This document shows, piece after piece, positions 21,887 to 22,229 of a DNA stretch of 22,229 nt (position 1 is the stretch's first letter; each line of letters opens with the position of its first letter). This DNA comes from Snodgrassella alvi_G (GTDB lineage: Bacteria > Pseudomonadota > Gammaproteobacteria > Burkholderiales > Neisseriaceae), in the NCBI GenBank assembly GCA_946478525.1, contig CAMLCH010000039.1, positions 1 through 22,229 of the forward strand, given 5' to 3'. A program made the position numbers and the translations under genes. The notes beneath the pieces are model-generated. The model saw only the letters and a program-made list of their open reading frames with translations. It was not told where the DNA came from and did no database searches.

Positions 21887-22229
21887 CTATAAATATCTGT
21901 TATCGATAAAATAAGGGTGGGGAGGCAATACCTACCCAGACAATAAATAAGCGATATTTTTAAATAAAATTTATCAAATATCAAATAGTCTTTACCTTTC
22001 CTCTTGGCTCTTTCCTTATTGGTGGTGGTTTTATATCAATTATTCAAATTGTTATACTATTTTATGCAGCTAATCCATACAAAATATAACAACTACTAAT
22101 TTTAAACATATATTAATAATATAGCATAACTAGATAAATTATGTTAATTTATTATATATTAATGTAATATGTTATGTGTTGTTGCCTTAACCAGTACCTA
22201 CCATACCACTTCTTCTACAATCCAGAATT
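21887..22229. other. Right end, AT-rich, no gene recognised
   Basis: About 340 bases past the endolysin with no supported gene. The last 40 bases are richer in C and read leftward as either FWIVEEVVW-stop or ILDCRRSGMVGTG-stop, so the end of a leftward host gene may enter at the contig edge. That is too short to judge. No direct repeat with the left end or tRNA gene is visible that would mark an attachment site. Confidence 0.4.

Noticed and set aside
52..22229. Prophage attachment sites, tRNA genes or insertion sequences
   Set aside because: I looked for a tRNA-like fold, a terminal direct repeat shared by the two ends and transposase signatures and saw none. Short repeats in AT-rich DNA cannot be judged by eye.

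Overview
This window looks like one complete assembly contig from an AT-rich Gram-negative proteobacterium. Evidence: Sec signal peptides on small periplasmic-type proteins, a surface-adhesin-E-like protein, and Gram-negative style phage tail genes. The low G+C and the protein style would suit an insect-gut Neisseriaceae or Orbaceae member, but nothing in the sequence fixes the genus. The first 51 bases are an Illumina Nextera adapter with an 8-base index, not genome.

Layout. Positions 52-1345 hold AT-rich sequence, a possible gene fragment and an exported adhesin-E-like protein, closed by a strong bidirectional terminator. A leftward CI/LexA-type repressor with an S24 self-cleavage domain (1346-2065) faces a rightward early region. 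That region carries operator-like repeats, a small phage-type protein (2766-3050), a possible decayed antitoxin and a late-regulator-like protein (3551-3991). A perfect TTGACA box and a long hairpin follow the regulator. A sparsely coding stretch with one YdcF/SanA-like membrane protein leads to the structural operon.

Structural operon (about 5634-19586). In order: two small neck-region genes, tail terminator, contractile sheath, tube, tail assembly chaperone with a well-formed -1 frameshift signal, tape measure, Dit-like protein, baseplate plug, hub, Gp138-type spike, gp25-like wedge, baseplate J, DUF2612 protein and fibre. A fibre chaperone, two holin-like membrane proteins and a TIGR02594-type endolysin complete it (to 21822). 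Many baseplate genes overlap by 4 nt. The tape measure carries two wall-degrading domains (CHAP and lytic transglycosylase), a triple 30-residue repeat and an EF-hand-like loop. An AT-rich insert right behind it encodes two exported proteins.

No terminase, portal, capsid, scaffold, integrase or replication gene is present. Head genes would normally lie just upstream of the neck genes, well inside the contig, but that space holds regulators instead. With an SOS-type repressor and a lysis cassette, the simplest reading is a headless contractile particle (R-type tailocin). A defective or rearranged prophage is the main alternative. At least seven hairpin plus T-tract structures lie within or between late genes, which would fit control by processive antitermination.
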